Notes: generated from the letters alone by a model not told the origin. DNA of 64,000 nt from Vibrio spartinae (GCF_024347135.1 NZ_AP024907.1:46001-110000), one strand, 5' to 3'; shown: positions 26,063 through 34,625, numbered from the stretch's first letter. Program-made: numbers and translations.

Positions 26063-29000
26063 GCAATCCGAATGATGTACAGGGCTCAAGAAAACCAATG
26101 AACAACCCTGTCGGTGAATGCCCGGTCAAATCTTCTGTGATGTCGATAGTCCCGGTACGCTATGCGCTGGATGATTTAGAGCCGGTTGAATATCACGCTT
26201 TTCTCAAACGCCAGCTCAACCCATTACCGAAAGAGGAACACTGGCAAGGGCCACTCAAGCTCAAAGAGGCCCAATATACCCTGCGCCAGCTTCGGGACGG
26301 CTGGTTGTATGTCTACGATGAAACGGACAAGACGTTTCATGAATATCAGGTCAGCGGCAGTGAACTGATTAAAATCGACTGGGGCAGCAATGAGGCTGAG
26401 AGCGATACCGACAAACGTGGCAGCGCTGGGAAATCCCAGCCGTTTCTTGAATATCCGTCGCAGAATAAACTGTACATGGCTTTCAGTTATCACCGCTGGT
26501 CATGGCGGGTGTGTGAACATATGCGTTCTGATAGTTCCAGCCGTCACAAATGGATGCGGCAGGTGAATCTGAAACAGTTCTGTCAGACGATGAAAGTCCC
26601 TCATTGCAGTTTTATTGATACTTTGTCTGAGCAGGTAGCAGATATCTATGACGGGGAAGCGCCATCTGACGATTTGTTCGGTGAGACCTGCACACCACTG
26701 AAAAAGCCGAAACAACAACCGGACAATGATTTCCCGTATGCACTAGTTGCAGAGAAACCGGCAACGGACAAAGGCTCGTTACTAAAAGGAATGAAATCTC
26801 CGTCTACGGCAATGTATGTGGCACTGGATGATGTGCTGGCCGATATTACCGATTTGGTGATGGGCCTGTCTTATGCGAAGGTGGAAAAAGAAGCCACGCT
26901 GGGGGATAAAGAGAATATTCACAAAATGCGGATGGCCGAGATTGTGCGCCAACTGGGCCGAGTATCGGTGCCTAAAGACAAAATGGATAAACAGATTCGC
27001 GATGATATCACTCATGTCCTTGCTTGTGAGGAGTTACTGAACCAGTACCTGTTGATGTCGTCACTGGCAGAAGAAGATAAGCGCCGTCTGGAAAGTCCGG
27101 GATATGACCCGCAAGAAGGCGATATGCCAGCTTCCGGTGCTGCGGAAGCCGCGGAGAAAATGAAAGCGACCCTGAAAGACAGTTACGGCCTGACGGTCAC
27201 ACCAGAGATGCACGAACAATGGTCCCGGGCGAAAACTTATCAGAAGGATGTTGACTGGGATGGCATGACCACTTACCTGACAGAACAGTACCATGCCCTG
27301 AAAGGACTGGATGAGGTGATTGCAGCCCGGTACGATGAAGTGTTACTCGGCATCAATGCACTGGAAGATAATGCGCTGAGTGTCGGTATCGATACGCAGG
27401 CTGCAACGGATGTCAGCTACCTGTTGGATTTAACCGGTCAGAGTCTGGTGGTGCTGAAAAACTCGGTGACGGATGAAAAGCGCCACCGGCAACTGGAAAA
27501 GACTTTTTCAGTAGTCTCACCGAAAAACCTGTTTGCACTGGCCGGTTATGGTTTTAGTCAGGAAACTAGGCAGACCATTGATGAACAGATTCAAACGCTG
27601 CACAAGCAACTGCTGTCAGTCGGCAGTGCCGGGGATAATCTGGCTCTGGCGGCGGCTCTGGCGAACTGGGATGCATTAATCGGTGACGGACGGATACAGG
27701 ACAAATCGTGGTATTTGACGCTGGTGCAACCGGTCAAAGATAGCTTTTCAGCGCTGGCAAAAGCGGTACAGACAACCGCCACCCATAGCTGGCGCTCAAT
27801 CTTGGATTTAACCCGCCCGTCCTACAGCAATCCGGAGAGCCTGATTGACCATCTGAGAATGCTTTTAATGGGAGCGATTGTCGATGAAAAGGCTGTCTTG
27901 CAGGTCAACCGCAATTACGTCAAGGAAATGGAAGCGCTCGGGAAGCAGCTCAAACCGTTGCTGAAAGGGATGAGCAATCTGACCCACCCGGAAACCGGCG
28001 CTATTGTTCAGGTCAACAAATATAAAAAGATACAGGCAGAAATTGACCGAATCATTGTTAAGAAACAGCCGCAGCTTCTGCGGGTGAAGGGGGATGCGCT
28101 GAATGAGAAGCTGCAACAGACGCTGACGGAATATGTGGAGAAACTACGCGGTGGTGGAAGCCGTGTGGGGCAGGCACTCAAATCCAGCGTTGAGGAAGTC
28201 GGCGGTCTTGGCGGCCTGCTGGTTGGCCTCGGCGTGTGGAACACTTTCGTTGTACTGATGAATTTACCTGAGAAACTCAAGGATGCAGAAACCGACGAAG
28301 AAAGGTACAAAACCCTGTTAGAACCACTCTACAGCGCTCTGTATACCTGCCAGTTTGCCTATGCGGTCTCGTTGTCACCGGTGTGGAAGAAAATTTCGGC
28401 GAATCAGAGTTTAATGAGAACTTCTGTAAATCGAGTACTTGCAAAGAAAGCTTTTAGTGTCGAATCTCAGGTATTGGTCAGCCGCTTCTCTAATTTAATG
28501 CTGACTACAGCTTCACTGGGCGCCTTGGCTTCGGGGCTGGAAGCCTGGGACAGTTATAATAAAACCTCCGGTAAAGATAACACTCTACTGGAAACAGCCG
28601 GTTACTGGCTGAAGTTTGGTGCAACACTGGGTAATACGGGTATCTTTGGTTACCAATTGATTGTACACATTGCTAGTCGTATGGGGAGTTCTGTCGCAAT
28701 TGGGGCCACTTTAGCACCGTGGATGCTGACCGGGCTGTTCTGGATGGGGATGATTTATCTGGTCGGGGTGGTGCTGATTAACCTGTTCCACCGGGACGAT
28801 GTTTCGCTGTTTTTATATCATTCTGTCTGGGGTAAAAACAGGGCAGGATGGAGTTTGCAAGAAGAGCTGACTCAGTTTGAGCAACTGATGTATCGCCCGG
28901 TGGTTCGGCTGGTGAAAATCGATGCACCGGATCAGCGCTACGCCTCAATTTATGCGCCGAAACACCAATGGCAGGTAGAAATCGATTTACCGCCGCTGGT

Positions 29001-29361
29001 GAATAAAGGAGATACACTTGGGCTACAAATGACCCGAACCCCAATGAGTAGCGGAGTCACCAATATGGCGGGCTCTCCAGTACTTATCAATGAACAGAAT
29101 GGTCAGTGGCAACGGATAGAAAAGGATCAGAGAAGCTTGCTTCGCTATAGTGCTGCTGCCGGAGGCTCGGATAATGATATGATTGCTCTGCTGCTGCAAA
29201 TGCCGCTGTATCTCTGGCCAGCAACCCAGAAAGAAGCCCCGGAGGCTAGCTGCCATTTGTTATACAGCACCTATGGTTACAATGAAGGTGTAATGAATTT
29301 GCAGGTTGTAGATGCAGAAACTAATACCAAATCAACCCGAAGTGTCGTAGTTACAGTATAA
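26059..29361 (+). CDS. vasX: VasX-like pore-forming T6SS effector
   Basis: A 1100-residue effector expected to insert in the inner membrane of target cells and dissipate its potential, as V. cholerae VasX does. The N-terminus (CPVKSSVMSIVPVRYALDD, then LRQLRDGWLYVYDE) is the VasX N-terminal signature. A long charged, helical middle follows. Between about 714 and 910 there are four or five hydrophobic segments (GLLVGLGVWNTFVVLMNL, LTTASLGALASGL, WMLTGLFWMGMIYLVGVVLI). The last 190 residues are a soluble beta-rich domain. The final 130 residues recur, degraded, at 30272-30667. Order with adaptor upstream and TsiV2-like gene downstream matches the V. cholerae auxiliary cluster 2. Confidence 0.9.
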   Translation: MSNPNDVQGSRKPMNNPVGECPVKSSVMSIVPVRYALDDLEPVEYHAFLKRQLNPLPKEEHWQGPLKLKEAQYTLRQLRDGWLYVYDETDKTFHEYQVSGSELIKIDWGSNEAESDTDKRGSAGKSQPFLEYPSQNKLYMAFSYHRWSWRVCEHMRSDSSSRHKWMRQVNLKQFCQTMKVPHCSFIDTLSEQVADIYDGEAPSDDLFGETCTPLKKPKQQPDNDFPYALVAEKPATDKGSLLKGMKSPSTAMYVALDDVLADITDLVMGLSYAKVEKEATLGDKENIHKMRMAEIVRQLGRVSVPKDKMDKQIRDDITHVLACEELLNQYLLMSSLAEEDKRRLESPGYDPQEGDMPASGAAEAAEKMKATLKDSYGLTVTPEMHEQWSRAKTYQKDVDWDGMTTYLTEQYHALKGLDEVIAARYDEVLLGINALEDNALSVGIDTQAATDVSYLLDLTGQSLVVLKNSVTDEKRHRQLEKTFSVVSPKNLFALAGYGFSQETRQTIDEQIQTLHKQLLSVGSAGDNLALAAALANWDALIGDGRIQDKSWYLTLVQPVKDSFSALAKAVQTTATHSWRSILDLTRPSYSNPESLIDHLRMLLMGAIVDEKAVLQVNRNYVKEMEALGKQLKPLLKGMSNLTHPETGAIVQVNKYKKIQAEIDRIIVKKQPQLLRVKGDALNEKLQQTLTEYVEKLRGGGSRVGQALKSSVEEVGGLGGLLVGLGVWNTFVVLMNLPEKLKDAETDEERYKTLLEPLYSALYTCQFAYAVSLSPVWKKISANQSLMRTSVNRVLAKKAFSVESQVLVSRFSNLMLTTASLGALASGLEAWDSYNKTSGKDNTLLETAGYWLKFGATLGNTGIFGYQLIVHIASRMGSSVAIGATLAPWMLTGLFWMGMIYLVGVVLINLFHRDDVSLFLYHSVWGKNRAGWSLQEELTQFEQLMYRPVVRLVKIDAPDQRYASIYAPKHQWQVEIDLPPLVNKGDTLGLQMTRTPMSSGVTNMAGSPVLINEQNGQWQRIEKDQRSLLRYSAAAGGSDNDMIALLLQMPLYLWPATQKEAPEASCHLLYSTYGYNEGVMNLQVVDAETNTKSTRSVVVTV

Positions 29362-29373
29362 AAGGTAGAGAGC

Positions 29374-30120
29374 ATGACTCAGCATGTTGGATTAGATAGA
29401 GAACAAGCCGAATGGGAGCTCCACGAACAGGAGATAAAAGAGGCGCTGGAAATTTATCAATGGCAGATCCGAGTCGGTGCTTGGGGAGCAGAAAAAAGTG
29501 GGCGATATCTACTTAACGGTACATCTATCTTTGTTGTTCTCATGGGACTGCTGGTTGGGTGGTTGACCATTCGTGGCGATGACTGGACCGGATTCTGGGT
29601 TTCAAATAGTGTTTGTTTGTTTGTTGCATTGTTTGCTCGTTTTTTATGGTTTGCAGATTATCATTATCATTATCATCTGACGGAAAAAGGGATTTATTAT
29701 ACCCAGCAACAGGTGATTTCGGAGAACGCTTATACGGTAGTGCGTACTACGGCTTGGATAGGTGTTGCTGTTTGTGTACTCGCCGCTGCTTTAATTGGTC
29801 CACTGGCTTTTGTGGGTGCAGGTGCTTTTGCGTTGATGTCATTTAGTATGACAAATTTTAGTGCAAAGGTATCAATATATGGGATCTATTTCGGCGGCAG
29901 TTATAACATTGTCCATCTAAAAAATCAGGAAGTTATAGAGTTAGATAGTAGTGATGTTAGCAGAAGTTATTATTCTGGGAGACTATATTGTGCACCGGAT
30001 GAAAAATCTTGTCTCTTTGAGCAATTACAGAGTGTTCTGTCTGAAGCTAAAGTGATTGAAGTTAAACGTCCCAAGGAGCTTTTAACTTACGACAATGAGT
30101 CATCGTTCCATAGCAAATAG
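29374..30120 (+). CDS. tsiV2: TsiV2-like immunity protein against VasX
   Basis: A 248-residue inner-membrane protein that should protect the producer and its sisters from VasX pores. It starts 12 bases after vasX. A charged N-terminal helix precedes two membrane segments (YLLNGTSIFVVLMGLLVGWL; SVCLFVALFARFLWF). A DYHYHYHLTEKGIYY turn follows, then a long hydrophobic hairpin (WIGVAVCVLAAALIGPLAF, GAGAFALMSFSM) and a soluble C-terminus. A clearly related second copy lies at 30685-31452. A strong terminator follows 5 bases after the stop, so the vgrG-to-tsiV2 operon ends here. Confidence 0.87.
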   Translation: MTQHVGLDREQAEWELHEQEIKEALEIYQWQIRVGAWGAEKSGRYLLNGTSIFVVLMGLLVGWLTIRGDDWTGFWVSNSVCLFVALFARFLWFADYHYHYHLTEKGIYYTQQQVISENAYTVVRTTAWIGVAVCVLAAALIGPLAFVGAGAFALMSFSMTNFSAKVSIYGIYFGGSYNIVHLKNQEVIELDSSDVSRSYYSGRLYCAPDEKSCLFEQLQSVLSEAKVIEVKRPKELLTYDNESSFHSK

Positions 30121-30125
30121 CAATT

Positions 30126-30149
30126 AAGGAGAGAAGATATTCTCTCCTT
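30126..30149 (+). terminator. Terminator of the vgrG-vasX-tsiV2 operon
   Basis: AAGGAGAGAA / TTCTCTCCTT, a 10-bp perfect stem with a four-base loop. It lies directly after the tsiV2 stop, and the T tail is short. Confidence 0.75.
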
Positions 30150-30159
30150 TGGCCTGACT

Positions 30160-30264
30160 TTATATTTCTTCTGTTTCTTCCTTCTGCAAATTCATTTCAT
30201 CAAACGTAATCAGATTATTAAGAAACAGCAGGATCTCGCGTAGTTCATCCGGAAGCTTGGGATA
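30160..30264 (-). other. Degraded coding remnant after tsiV2, copy A
   Basis: On the minus strand an open stretch reads LPDELREILLFLNNLITFDE followed by MNLQKEETEEI and a stop; it is closed by a stop four codons upstream. A related stretch follows the second immunity gene (31463-31572: LRHSELLLLSRLITFEEI). Both may be scraps of one lost gene. Not recognised as a family. Confidence 0.4.
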
Positions 30265-30271
30265 GTTTCAA

Positions 30272-30667
30272 TAGTGGCAGATTGAGATTGATTTGCCGCC
30301 GCTGGTCAATAAAGGAGATACACTCGGGCTACAAATGACCCGACCCCCAATGAGTAGTGGAGCCACGAACATGGCTGGCTCTCCGGTACTTATCAATGAA
30401 CAGAATGGTTAGTGGCAACGAATGGAAAAGGATCAGCGTCATCTGTTGCGCTACAGTATTGCAGCCGGAGGCACGGATAATAATATGATTGCTCTGCTGC
30501 TGCAAATGCCGCTGTATTTATGGCCGGCAACTCAGAAAGAAGCACCGGAGGCTACCTGTCATCTGTTATACACCACCTACGGCAACACCGAAGGGATGAT
30601 GAACTTGCAGGTCGTGGATGCAGAAAGCAATACCAAATCAACTCGTACCGTTACGGTAACCGCATAA
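30272..30667 (+). pseudogene. vasX: Orphan VasX C-terminal fragment with nonsense mutation
   Basis: Codons from 30275 read WQIEIDLPPLVNKGDTLGLQ and continue to the stop at 30665. They are nearly the same as the last 130 residues of the intact VasX (from base 28966). There is no start, and one glutamine codon has become TAG at 30410-30412. After it the frame stays open and well conserved (LLRYSIAAGGTDNNMIALLL). It lacks all membrane segments, so it cannot form a pore. It lies 17 bases before the second TsiV2-like gene, reproducing the intact vasX/tsiV2 junction. Confidence 0.92.
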
Positions 30668-30684
30668 ATAAGGGCCGCGATAAT

Positions 30685-31452
30685 ATGACTCAGCATGAGG
30701 ATAGGAAAGACAGAGAAGCAAGGATCGCAAATCAGCAAGCTGAATATGAGCTTCTCAAACAAGAAGTGAAAGAAGCGGCAGAGATTTACCAGTGGCAGAT
30801 CCAAGTTGGGGCTTGGGAGGGAAAAAGTGGCCGATACATGCTGAATGGCATGGCAATTTTTATTGTTCTTATGGGCTTGTTAGTTGGCTGGGGGCTGACT
30901 GATAAGAATGGTTGGACCGGGTTTTGGATTGTGGGAATATGGGGGGGAATAATGGCCTCCTTTATCCGCTTTTTATGGTTTGCAGATTACCATTACCATT
31001 ACCATCTGACGGAAAAAGGAATTTATTACACCTGTCAACAGGTGATTTCGGAGAACGCTTATACAGTGGTGCGTATTACTGCTTGGGTGGGTATCGCAGT
31101 TTGTGTACTCGCTGCCGCCCTGATTGGTCCACTGGCTTTTGTGGGAGCTGGAGCTTTTGCGTTGATGTCATTTAGTATGACAAACTTTAGTGCAGAAACG
31201 ATTTCAATCGGGATTCGTTTTGATGGTTGTTACCGGATTGTTCACTTGAAAGATCAAGAGGTTATCCGGTTATATAATGACACCCGCAAGCGTTATAGTA
31301 CTGGGGGCATTTTTTGTAGCCCAGATGAAAAATTTCATCTTATACAGTTATTAAAATCTCAGCTTCCTGATGTAAAAATACTCGAAGCTAAAAGATATAA
31401 AGAGGTTTTGAATCCAAGCATGATATCACCGGATGAAACGTCAGCTTCGTAG
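30685..31452 (+). CDS. Second TsiV2-like immunity protein (diverged copy)
   Basis: A 255-residue paralogue of the protein at 29374-30120. The central part (FLWFADYHYHYHLTEKGIYY and the hydrophobic hairpin CVLAAALIGPLAFVGAG) is almost identical. The N-terminal 35 residues, the segment around GLTDKNGWTGFW and the last 60 residues differ. The ATG at 30685 matches the start of the first copy (MTQH); the earlier in-frame ATG at 30520 lies in the orphan effector fragment. It has only a weak AAGGG ribosome site. With no intact partner toxin beside it, it probably guards against a VasX variant used by competitors or lost from this strain. Confidence 0.85.
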   Translation: MTQHEDRKDREARIANQQAEYELLKQEVKEAAEIYQWQIQVGAWEGKSGRYMLNGMAIFIVLMGLLVGWGLTDKNGWTGFWIVGIWGGIMASFIRFLWFADYHYHYHLTEKGIYYTCQQVISENAYTVVRITAWVGIAVCVLAAALIGPLAFVGAGAFALMSFSMTNFSAETISIGIRFDGCYRIVHLKDQEVIRLYNDTRKRYSTGGIFCSPDEKFHLIQLLKSQLPDVKILEAKRYKEVLNPSMISPDETSAS

Positions 31453-31462
31453 TCAATAGGAT

Positions 31463-31572
31463 CAGGAGAGGCGTCGCCTTTCCTTCCTGTTTTTATTTCT
31501 GATCTCCTCAAATGTAATCAAACGACTAAGCAACAGAAGTTCGCTATGGCGTAATCGAGATGCTCTATCCGG
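31463..31572 (-). other. Degraded coding remnant after the second immunity gene, copy B
   Basis: Minus-strand open stretch LRHSELLLLSRLITFEEIRN running to a stop at 31463, related to the remnant at 30160-30264. It marks the right end of the duplicated unit (VasX C-terminus, immunity gene, tail). Confidence 0.35.
31465..31483 (+). terminator. Hairpin terminator after the second immunity gene
   Basis: GGAGAGGCG / CGCCTTTCC (one G-T pair) directly after the stop. It is followed a few bases on by a T5 run. Confidence 0.55.
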
Positions 31573-31643
31573 TCAATATGGACCGTCGCTCACCTTTAGT
31601 CAGCATCTTAACCGAGACCTTTAACAAAGCACTCAGGCAGTAA
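31530..31643 (+). pseudogene. Possible 3' remnant of a transcriptional regulator gene
   Basis: An open frame ending EMLYPVNMDRRSPLVSILTE and FNKALRQ before TAA looks like the extreme C-terminus of a LysR-type regulator. It is cut off by a stop 38 codons upstream and has no start. The identification rests on overall impression only. Confidence 0.3.
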
Positions 31644-31739
31644 GTTCCGGTTATCGGTTCAGGTAATCAGTTCTTCAGGTAATAAATGTGCACGCTTTAG
31701 ATGATGATCATTGTTCACTCTGTTATCAAAAATGAGACA

Positions 31740-31829
31740 CTTCCGTGATACTTATTCCACTTCTTTCGGGCAACTTCTTGCTCACTGGGCAACTTCTTGC
31801 TCGCCTCTGGGCAAGAAGTTGCTTGTATC
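31740..31829 (+). repeat. hcp leader with repeats and a perfect 12-bp inverted repeat
   Basis: GGGCAACTTCTTGCTC occurs twice in direct order (31768 and 31788). The second copy forms a perfect 12-bp stem with GCAAGAAGTTGC (31789-31800 / 31811-31822, loop 10). A shortened version of the same stretch survives upstream of vgrG at 21149-21215. It lies upstream of the sigma-54 promoter, so it could be an activator-binding region or the terminator of a lost upstream unit. Confidence 0.65.
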
Positions 31830-31875
31830 TATATTTATGTCTTTATAAATACTTGATTTTATTGATATACATGAG

Positions 31876-31892
31876 TTGGCACAGCCCTTGCT
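31876..31892 (+). promoter_or_regulatory. Sigma-54 promoter of hcp
   Basis: TTGGCACAGCCCTTGCT matches the RpoN consensus YTGGCACGRNNNTTGCW at all but one conserved position, with correct GG/GC spacing. The start would be near 31903, giving a 66-base leader. In V. cholerae auxiliary hcp operons depend on sigma-54 and the enhancer-binding protein VasH; the same is likely here. Confidence 0.85.
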
Positions 31893-31969
31893 CTGACTGT
31901 ACAAGAGCCTAAAGGTTCTCTGTGTATTAAAAACATGAACTTATTATAGATAATTGAAGGAATTTCAGA

Positions 31970-32488
31970 ATGCCAACTCCATGTTATATCTCTATCGAAG
32001 GCGAAACTCAGGGGCTAATCACGTCAGGCGCTTGTACTGCTGATTCTATCGGTGACTCTTTTGTTGAAGGTCACGAAGATGAAATGATGGTTCAACAGTT
32101 TGACCATGTTGTTAGTGTTCCGACTGATCCTCAGTCTGGTCAACCAGCGGGTCAACGTGTTCACAAGCCTTTCCAATTCACTGTGAACCTGAACAAAGCT
32201 GTTCCTCTGCTGTATAACGCATTGGCTTCAGGTGAAAAAATGTCTGCTGTTACTTTGAAGTGGTACCGCACTTCAATCGAAGGCAAGCAAGAAAACTTCT
32301 TCACCACAACACTTGAAAACGCAACTATCGTTGACATCAAGTGTGAAATGCCACACTGCCAAAACCCAGCAGACTCTGATTTCACTCAGAACCTGACTGT
32401 GTCAATGTCTTACCGTAAGATCACTTGGGACCACGTTAACGCGGGTACTTCAGGTGCTGACGACTGGCGTAAACCAATCGAAGCTTAA
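31970..32488 (+). CDS. hcp: Hcp, tube protein of the type VI secretion system
   Basis: Hcp forms stacked hexameric rings that make the inner tube of the T6SS and is ejected with VgrG and effectors. The 172-residue sequence (MPTPCYISIEGETQGLITSG, then FVEGHEDEMMVQQFDHVV, ending DDWRKPIEA) is close to V. cholerae Hcp along its whole length. The ATG has GAAGGAATT upstream. It is transcribed from its own sigma-54 promoter and ends at a strong hairpin, so it is a single-gene unit placed downstream of the effector cassette rather than upstream of vgrG. Codon use is typical of highly expressed genes. Confidence 0.97.
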   Translation: MPTPCYISIEGETQGLITSGACTADSIGDSFVEGHEDEMMVQQFDHVVSVPTDPQSGQPAGQRVHKPFQFTVNLNKAVPLLYNALASGEKMSAVTLKWYRTSIEGKQENFFTTTLENATIVDIKCEMPHCQNPADSDFTQNLTVSMSYRKITWDHVNAGTSGADDWRKPIEA

Positions 32489-32541
32489 TTGTCTGATGAA
32501 CAGGCACCGTACGTGTCTGTCCGACAATGCTTTGATGGTCA

Positions 32542-32567
32542 TGTTGCTCACCGATTGGTGGGCAACA
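32542..32567 (+). terminator. Terminator of hcp
   Basis: An 11-bp stem TGTTGCTCACC / GGTGGGCAACA with one G-T pair and a GATT loop, followed by TTGTTT. The decayed hcp copy has the matching hairpin at 21306-21333 with changed but still paired bases. Confidence 0.8.
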
Positions 32568-32777
32568 TTGTTTATAGCGCGACTTTTTTTACCTTTCATA
32601 CGAATTTATTTGTAACAAGCTTATTTCGTCATCAGCAATCAGGCTGTGCCGAGATGAACCCCTGTTCCCCGCCAGATAACCGCTTACCTTCGATATAATA
32701 CTTTGAGCGATCGATCTTTATGATTCGGCTTTCACATTTGTATTTTGGCTCACAAGATATTTTGCGACTTCTCACCT

Positions 32778-33042
32778 AAGCTTCTTATTGTCTTACTCGA
32801 ATATGGAGAGGAATCAATGGGTCAAGCTGAAATGATCAACCGCTCCGGCGTTGGGAGGTAAACTTGCCACCACTTGGAAGTTTCCTCATTCCGTGGTTGA
32901 TGCGATTGAGCACTGCGAAAATCCGGATGCTGCGGCCAAAAGCCCGCAATATGCTCGGTTGATTCACCTGTCCCGGATCATCAACGAACACTGGGATTTA
33001 TTCGTCAGTGAGCAGGAAAAATTTAACTTCATGACCAAATAA
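32778..33042 (+). pseudogene. HDOD-domain protein remnant, truncated and frameshifted
   Basis: One frame reads LLIVLLEYGEESMGQAEMIN and ends at a stop (32859). The next frame continues GGKLATTWKFPHSVVDAIEH and runs to 33042 (EQEKFNFMTK). Joined, they give the second half of an HDOD domain (the WxFP-x-x-x-x-DAI segment is characteristic), a fold used in bacterial signalling proteins. The N-terminal half is absent, and a frame shift with some lost codons separates the parts. It is a dead gene at the right edge of the T6SS island. Confidence 0.7.
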
Positions 33043-33207
33043 GCTTATAGCGATATGCTAAATGTATCGTCTGCAGCGATACCCGATTTGGATACCCATC
33101 GAGGGGAAGGAAAAGAGCTTGCCCATCAAATTACCTAGTTGTTATCGATTGAGTTGGGCTTATGAGTGTCATGACCGTGATGTTGTGTTAAGGATGAGGA
33201 ATTGATC

Positions 33208-34215
33208 ATGAAGAGACCATCGGTTTGCATTGCAGTGACCTTGATAATTGGTTTGCTCGCTGGTTGTACCGCTCAGCAGAAGCGGCATTCAATGATGGCG
33301 CAATTGTATGATGGCCGTCCTGTGAGTCGTCTGGCTGTGGATAGTGCGCCGCAAACAGCACAGGAAGCGATTGTCCGTGGCGATGCTGCGATGCATGCGC
33401 AGCAGGATGATTTAGCGCTGTTTGAGTATATTCGTGCGTTGTCATTATTGCCAGCGGGACAGCACCGGGATAAAACCCTTTATAAAATTGGGCGAATTCA
33501 TCAGTTGCATCAGCGTGATAGGTTATCCGAGAAAGCTTATCAGATGGCGTTGCAAGACAATCCGCACAATATCGACGTATTGCAGCAGTTGGGAGTGAAT
33601 TACAGTAAAAAAGGGGCGTTTGATGTCGGAAAACGTTGCTTTATTCGCGCCATTAATGCGGATCAGTTGCGTTTGCATCACCATGTGATGCTATCTCCGT
33701 CGATAAACCAGATTGATACCGTCGATGCTTTAGAAATGGATGACCATTCTCCCGCCAATGCTTACATGGGGCTGGGGATTATTTATGATGTGGCGTCTCA
33801 GCATGGTATGGCTCAGGCGCTCTATAAAAAGGTGCTCAATGTCCACCCACAATCGAGCAAAGTACTGCTCAATATCGGTTATTCCTATTACATGAGTGGT
33901 GACGACCTTGAGGCGAAGCGCGCCACACTTGCTGCATTGGCGCTTGATCCCGATAACAGCAGAGCGCAGAACAATCTGGGCCTCATTTATCTTGGTCAGG
34001 GTAAAATACAGCGAGCGCTGAATGTGTTTATGCAGCAGATGGCAAGTTATCAGGCATTAAATCGTGTCGGCTACTTACTGATGATTCAGGGGCACCCTGA
34101 CAAGGCAATTCCTTATTTGCAGCAAGCCATTGATGAAAAGTCATCCTTCTATCAAGCCGCGCATGAAAATCTGGAAAGAGCGTTTGCTGAAGTGAACGCC
34201 TTGGCTCATCAATAG
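33208..34215 (+). CDS. TPR-repeat lipoprotein (TadD-like)
   Basis: A 335-residue lipoprotein. The signal peptide ends in a lipobox LLAGC with the acylated cysteine at residue 20. The remainder is mostly tetratricopeptide repeats, about six to seven (DNPHNIDVLQQLGVNYSKKG, HPQSSKVLLNIGYSYYMSGD, DPDNSRAQNNLGLIYLGQGK). Such proteins dock assembly factors; TadD of Flp pilus clusters is the nearest type. No tad or flp genes are visible here, so the role is open. The ATG at 33208 follows AGGATGAGGA. It is alone, with tusA convergent 29 bases downstream. Confidence 0.8.
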   Translation: MKRPSVCIAVTLIIGLLAGCTAQQKRHSMMAQLYDGRPVSRLAVDSAPQTAQEAIVRGDAAMHAQQDDLALFEYIRALSLLPAGQHRDKTLYKIGRIHQLHQRDRLSEKAYQMALQDNPHNIDVLQQLGVNYSKKGAFDVGKRCFIRAINADQLRLHHHVMLSPSINQIDTVDALEMDDHSPANAYMGLGIIYDVASQHGMAQALYKKVLNVHPQSSKVLLNIGYSYYMSGDDLEAKRATLAALALDPDNSRAQNNLGLIYLGQGKIQRALNVFMQQMASYQALNRVGYLLMIQGHPDKAIPYLQQAIDEKSSFYQAAHENLERAFAEVNALAHQ

Positions 34216-34244
34216 CTATCGATGGTTTGCACCACCAACACGAC

Positions 34245-34490
34245 TCAAAGTCCTTTCTGAATCAAAAACTGATACGGTTCTTGCTCGATTTGAGCTTCCA
34301 ACAACTGATGATCCATAAACCGACAGAAGCTGGGAATATCGCGGGTTGTTGAGGGGTCATCGGCAATGACCAGTAGTTTCTCACCGTCTTTCATCGAACG
34401 AATGGTTTTTCTGACCATCATGACAGGTTCGGGACACCGTAATCCTTCTGCCTCTAATGTGTAATCGGCTAATGAGTTATCAATGGTCAT
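34245..34490 (-). CDS. tusA: Sulfurtransferase TusA
   Basis: TusA takes sulfur from IscS and relays it (via TusBCD and MnmA in E. coli) for 2-thiouridine in tRNA. It also influences sulfur distribution and FtsZ assembly. The 81-residue protein carries the catalytic cysteine C19 in [11 protein letters not shown], followed by the conserved [20 protein letters not shown] stretch. The length is standard. It stands alone between two oppositely oriented genes. Confidence 0.95.
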   Translation of the reverse strand: MTIDNSLADYTLEAEGLRCPEPVMMVRKTIRSMKDGEKLLVIADDPSTTRDIPSFCRFMDHQLLEAQIEQEPYQFLIQKGL

Positions 34491-34625
34491 GGCAGGTGGC
34501 TTTGTTAGTCATTTGAATGTCAAATAATACTGGGGAAGAAAAAATATTCAATAACCTCTTGGCAAATGAAACTTTTTGTTTTAATTTATTTAACATGTTT
34601 GCAACATGACGTCGAGGAGCAAGGA

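Noticed and set aside
30520..30684. Upstream start extending the second TsiV2-like protein by 55 residues
   Set aside because: The extension lies in another frame of the orphan VasX tail; the ATG at 30685 aligns with the start of the first copy.
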